NCBI GenBank assembly: GCA_008360975.2
Contig: CM039184.1
Span: forward strand, 33,529,797 to 33,593,796
Source: Lichenostomus cassidix
Lineage: Eukaryota > Chordata > Aves > Passeriformes > Meliphagidae
Reading direction: 5' to 3'
DNA length: 64,000 nt
Under the pieces are notes generated by a model. The model searched no databases, was not told the DNA's origin, and saw nothing but the letters and a program-made list of their open reading frames with translations. This document shows, one piece after another, positions 59,401 through 64,000 of the stretch (positions are counted from its first letter, which is position 1; each line of letters opens with the position of its first letter). The position numbers were made by a program, and so were the translations under genes.

Positions 59401-62046
59401 CTTGTCATGTTTGCTTACACCTTGTTCCAACGAAGCATTTGGAAAATGCTTATAGAAGTTTAATGATGCCTTAATCTCTAAAAGTTTAAATAATATGGAG
59501 TGTTGCATAATCTATTGTGAGAACAGGTTGTTTACAACCAGTATTTTTATCATTACAAACCATCACATAAATTTAATACACATTAGATATTCTTTACGCT
59601 CTTTCAGTATAAAACTACTACTGCTTGGTTTTTGTAGTCATCTCACTCCTCCATGTGGGTTTGGTAAAGCCAGTCACACAATAATTTAATCTGTAAAGAG
59701 ATTTCAACATAGCACAAAGTATAAACCTACAGAAAGACCCAAATTTCAGACCTGCATAGCTACGTTACCTTGGCATTTTGCCTGGGTTTCTCAGCCCAGG
59801 AGAAACACTGCTACGCTGTTACAGTTGCTCAAATTACTCATTCTTAATTAATACCCATTAGATCTTTTAGAATTTCAGAAATGTATGCCCAACATAAAGC
59901 AGAAAACACAGAGATGTCTGTTTAACACCAGCACATTTCTGAAAGACTGGTGCGGGGATGCGTAGGAAGCCAATATGTTTAAAGTGCCATTTGCTCTTTT
60001 ACTTAGTGCTGTTCTTTGTCTCAGCTTTCTCAAAAATACTGAGACACTGCTGCTTTTAGTCTATGGAAGGTCACAGGTCTATCATCAGCCTTTCACAGAT
60101 GCAACATATGGCGTGCAATAGAGGAAACCCCACCTACAGCTCTGCCAGAGTGCACCCATGAAGACAGTGGGGACACATTTTTCTGATTTAGCCTAATGTT
60201 CACTATGGGGTTTTTTTAAGCTGTATCCTTCATATGTTACCTACTATCCATGTGGGAGATAAGTCTGCATTTTTTGTTTCAAGGTACAGTTGAGCTCAGT
60301 CTGAACTGCATGAAGAACAGTTTTGAGGCATTCCTCACTCAGAGCGTGTGCTAAACCTGTAAACTGCTATGCTGGGGTTTCAAAAAACACAGCTCCACAG
60401 CAGAATCACCAGATAAACACTGAGGAACACTTAGGTATAAAGCTTTTATCACTGTAGTCAGGGGAACCAGACATGTATTCAGAGAAAGGAAAAAAATTTC
60501 TAACCTGAAAAAATATAAAATCACAGTTCATTACTGAAACAAGAGCCCTCAGGGAACTTATCATAATTCTTCCAATCTTTTGTCCTTTTTCATAGCACAA
60601 AACCATAAAAGAACAAATTATGTCTATAAGGTAGTGAACCAATGAAATGGGAAGACATGAGGAAAGAGCATTGAAAAATTATTTTCACAGCAAGCTAACA
60701 CCTGCAGAACTCTCTTTTGTGCTGCCCTGACTCTAGAGAGAAAATTTGATGATTTGTTGTGAGACTTTAGTCTGTGTATTCTAGAGTTTTATGCATATTT
60801 GAGTGGTCCCCAAAGAAAAGCTTTCTGCCAATTCAGAAAGCATATCTAATTAATTAAAAGCTTTTGTTTCTATGTCCTTATCGAATTTTTTGTGGCATTT
60901 TCACGCTAAGGCTTCTTGAATTATATATAGAAGCCATTAATCAGAAGAAACTTTGACGAGGATTTTCAATGTAAGACTTCCAAATTTAGTCACTGTCATC
61001 TCCCTTTAGACAGCCAAACAACTAGCCTAATTTCAAAAAATGCTGAGCATCGAGAATTTTCAAATTACTTCCTAAGAACTGCCTTTCTAAAGTCCTATCT
61101 AACCCTGCAACCTGTTGTTCACAGCTGTAGATGCTGAGGAAAGCAGGAGTGAAGCACAGCTCAAGCACACACGTATGTCCTCCTGAGTGCCTTCAAGGTG
61201 CTCAGCATTTGCAGCTCAAGCGTATTTGCACTTCAGTAAGCAAATTACCACACAGGACTGGAAAAGTGAAGATCCTGTTTTATTGAATCTCAATGGGATG
61301 AGAGAATGCAACTTTTTGGGGAAGACTGTTTCAATCACATTCCCATATGCAATCTCCTCCAACATCATATGTGTATCATCTTTTTTTTTCTGCTTTCTCA
61401 AAGATTTAATTTCCATTTATAAGCATTGTACCAAATATTTTCTCTACATTTACTAAACTGATTGAGGACACATCTTTTCTAACCACCTTCATAACATTTC
61501 AGCCCTGCCTAACCTATGAAACAGTGTAAACAATGAAAGTCCCACCAAATCATGACAGTGAAAGTTACATTACATAAAATAACACCAATGATGTATAGTC
61601 CAGAGACCTAACTGTAAGCATATTTTGACAAAAACAATGAAACTATCCAAGCAATAACAAATAATAAAAAAAATCTTAGATTGAACAAAACATTACAGAA
61701 AGAAGGGAGTACAGCCCTGCCTGAGATAAAATGTGAACTCATGCTATTTGACAACAGAAATGAAATTATCTAAGAGGAAAGAATACTCCAAGCCAAGACA
61801 ATTATGAGAAAAAACTGATGGACAAGGAGAGAGGATTCATACTTCATGTTTCCACTCACGTAACTTCACAAACAGTATGTTTTGCAGGAAAATGTAATAA
61901 AAGAGGGAAGCAGCAGGTCGTTTTTCAGTCTATAGTTTCACTACTAAATTATTTATCTTTCATTCCCCTTCACTGCCTCCTCCAGAATGGTCTCGTATCT
62001 TCAATGGCAAAGAGCACGTAAAATGCTAAAACTAAAACCACTTGCA

Positions 62047-62087
62047 GCTATCCCTATACCTGCAGGGATAGCAGGGAGCTATCCCTG
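62047..62087. repeat. three-arm inverted/direct repeat
   Basis: The 9-bp arm 'gctatccct' occurs at 62047-62055 and again at 62078-62086. Between them lies its exact reverse complement 'agggatagc' at 62064-62072. The middle arm can pair with either outer arm (9-bp stem with an 8-nt loop, or 9-10-bp stem with a 5-nt loop). It may reflect a templated replication error. Confidence 0.85.
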
Positions 62088-63573
62088 ACTACATGCACTT
62101 TGGTTTACTGCAATGAAAATATAAACTGTGTAATAGAACACAAATTAATTCATTATGAACAACAATGTGGGTCCAGAAACAAGAACACACTTTTAAAATT
62201 CCACTTTATATTTCATCATGGCTTGAAACACATTCATCAATCTCATGGGGATTTTTACAATAGTGTAAAGGCTAAAATACAATTTAGAATTAAGACTGAT
62301 GAGTAATGAATATGTATTAATGACCATATGGAAGGGTTATTTAAGAGGTACCACTGTAGTACATGTGTAAGGCCTAGTTCAGGAAAAGCCCTCTGGATTA
62401 ATTTCAATAAGCTGTTTTCTATGCTAACAAGTGTGTTTTGTAAAAGAACATACCTAAATGAATACCACAGGAGTTTTTTCAGCCTGTAAAAATAAGCCCT
62501 GTTTTAGAGGTCCAATATGATACAATCATATCAAGACAGCAACAGGAAGCAAAGCTTGTTTTGTGTCTCAAGGCAGCATCCATCCAACCATACCATATGC
62601 TTCTTTCTATCCCAAAACTGTGAGCTCTCAAGATACCATTTTATAGCCCAGGCCAGCTGAGCAAACATGGGAAAGGTTTTCACTCTTTTAAGAAACAAGT
62701 TTGATTTCTAGTCTGAGATAGCTATGCTTGTCACTTGACCAAAAATTCATGGTTGTTGTTTTTGTTATTTTAAACTCCTGAACTGGTCTTCTCAATTTAA
62801 TTATGTATTTGTAAAAGTGTACTACAGTAAAGACAGAAGAGTTCAGTTCGGGCCCATAGTAAACAGTTTAATTTTATTTAGTAGATTAAAGAATTTTATC
62901 TAGTTACTAAAACAGCTAATTCAAAACCCAAAATTCCAGTTCTAGAAGTGACACCATACTGCTTTGTTATAATTGTACAAATATTTCATGCTTCCTGATA
63001 TCACTTGCATGAAACACCCTGTGTCCAACATCATAATGTTGTCTGGAAGGTCATGCAGTGATATACATGTGAGTTCATGGTTGCTGAGTTTCATATGAGA
63101 TAAAATCCACTGCAGGGATAAAAATATTCACAACTGATACCATTTTTATGAGACACCTAGATGTTATATCAGAATGAAATACATTTCATGCAGTAAGATT
63201 TTTTTTTATCAGGGAACTTATGAATGAACAACATATCCAATACGAACTTTTAAAAGGTGACTTTTTCTACAGACAGCAACTGTTTTCCATGAAAGTATTT
63301 CAGAACCCAACCCCTCCCACTGTACCTAAGCTGGAAGTACATCTGACTATAGGAAATACCTTAGCATGGCACTCAAAGCTGGAGAGCTGAAATGCAAACT
63401 TTTACTCAAGTTACAGCCATTCAAGTAGTTCAGCCTTCACAGAATAAAGTGTCCAAAATTCCACACATTAATTTTGAATCAAAACCAAGGCATGTCACTA
63501 GGAGACATTTCACATTAATTTCTTAGATTTTTTCCCCCCACAGGTACATTAGATAGATTTGTTGAAACACAGA

Positions 63574-63589
63574 TTTTTTTTTTTTTTTT
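63574..63589. repeat. T16 homopolymer
   Basis: An uninterrupted run of 16 T lies within T-rich DNA. Confidence 0.97.
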
Positions 63590-64000
63590 CATTATTTGTT
63601 TTTCAAAAACTAGACTCAAATAATTTTGGTTTTATTTAAAAATTACACCACTGAAAAATTCTCCATTCCTCTGTAGCTAGGAACACACATCCATGATTCT
63701 TTTGTGACTTTTAAGCTGAAACAAATCTGGCAACATAGAACACATAGGTGGTCTATACTTCTAGTTCTGTTTTGTATTATTCCACTGTATTTCAATTTTA
63801 TCTGACATTCAGAGGATTTCAGCCAGAATGGACAACAGAAGATGTCAGTTGTTTTTTCGACTCACTTAAACCTATTAATCCAGAAGTCTTAAAATAAATT
63901 GCAACTTACACATAATATAAGGCAGAGGTGTATCGGTCTCTCAATTAAAAATTAAGGAAGCCTAGAGGAGATGTCTTAAGAGTCTTTCTCTAGGTCACAC

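Larger units (their letters stand above)
55926..64000. other. AT-rich non-coding DNA, no gene seen
   Basis: No gene, RNA gene or recognisable transposon is seen. Open frames are at most 89 codons. Landmarks are a short GGAA repeat at 56416-56434, an A14 run at 56526-56539, hairpins at 59781-59807 and 62047-62087, and a T16 run at 63574-63589. Confidence 0.75.

Noticed and set aside
1..64000. tRNA, rRNA, snRNA, CRISPR arrays, bacterial operons, endogenous viral genes
   Set aside because: I looked for their usual motifs and found none. The CR1 content and composition fit bird nuclear non-coding DNA.

Overview
The window is vertebrate nuclear DNA, almost certainly from a bird. Six copies of the avian CR1 non-LTR retrotransposon are recognisable. 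Five keep the diagnostic CR1 3' end, an ATTCTATG-like 8-bp repeat next to a TTCCAACC-type motif, and one copy still translates to the C-terminal end of CR1 ORF2. The background is AT-rich and repeat-poor, with many short A/T runs. The longest open frames are only about 60-145 codons and overlap one another on both strands. This looks like intergenic or long-intron DNA. I found no protein-coding exon, rRNA, tRNA, CRISPR array or bacterial-type operon that I can support, and I cannot name the species, chromosome or a neighbouring gene.

Layout. 1-16.0 kb: AT-rich non-coding DNA with a short CR1 tail at 3.7 kb (+) and a 350-bp CR1 at 11.4 kb (-). 16.0-21.3 kb: a 420-bp CR1 (-), a CpG island at 17.6-18.06 kb, a 207-bp CCTT-type polypyrimidine tract at 18.6 kb, a broken CR1 at 19.8 kb and a small microsatellite cluster at 21.2 kb. 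21.3-28.6 kb: AT-rich DNA. 28.6-29.65 kb: a GC-richer block with three tandem candidate exons on the + strand. 29.7-36.9 kb: AT-rich DNA with two closely spaced candidate + strand exons at 35.06-35.35 kb. 36.98-37.56 kb: a GC-richer block that could be an old LTR or a promoter, on the - strand. 37.6-47.8 kb: AT-rich DNA with one candidate exon on each strand. 47.8-48.2 kb: a 420-bp CR1 (+). 48.2-64 kb: AT-rich DNA with a short CR1 tail at 55.8 kb.

The most testable idea is an unannotated, probably non-coding, + strand transcript. It would start in the CpG island, which carries a good splice donor at 17961/17962, and include some of the candidate exons at 25.2, 28.7-29.6, 35.1-35.3 and 45.3 kb. 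This is inference from splice-site consensus only, and several such donor/acceptor pairs are expected by chance in 64 kb. RNA-seq and cross-bird alignment would decide it. I saw no clear sign of a novel biological system.
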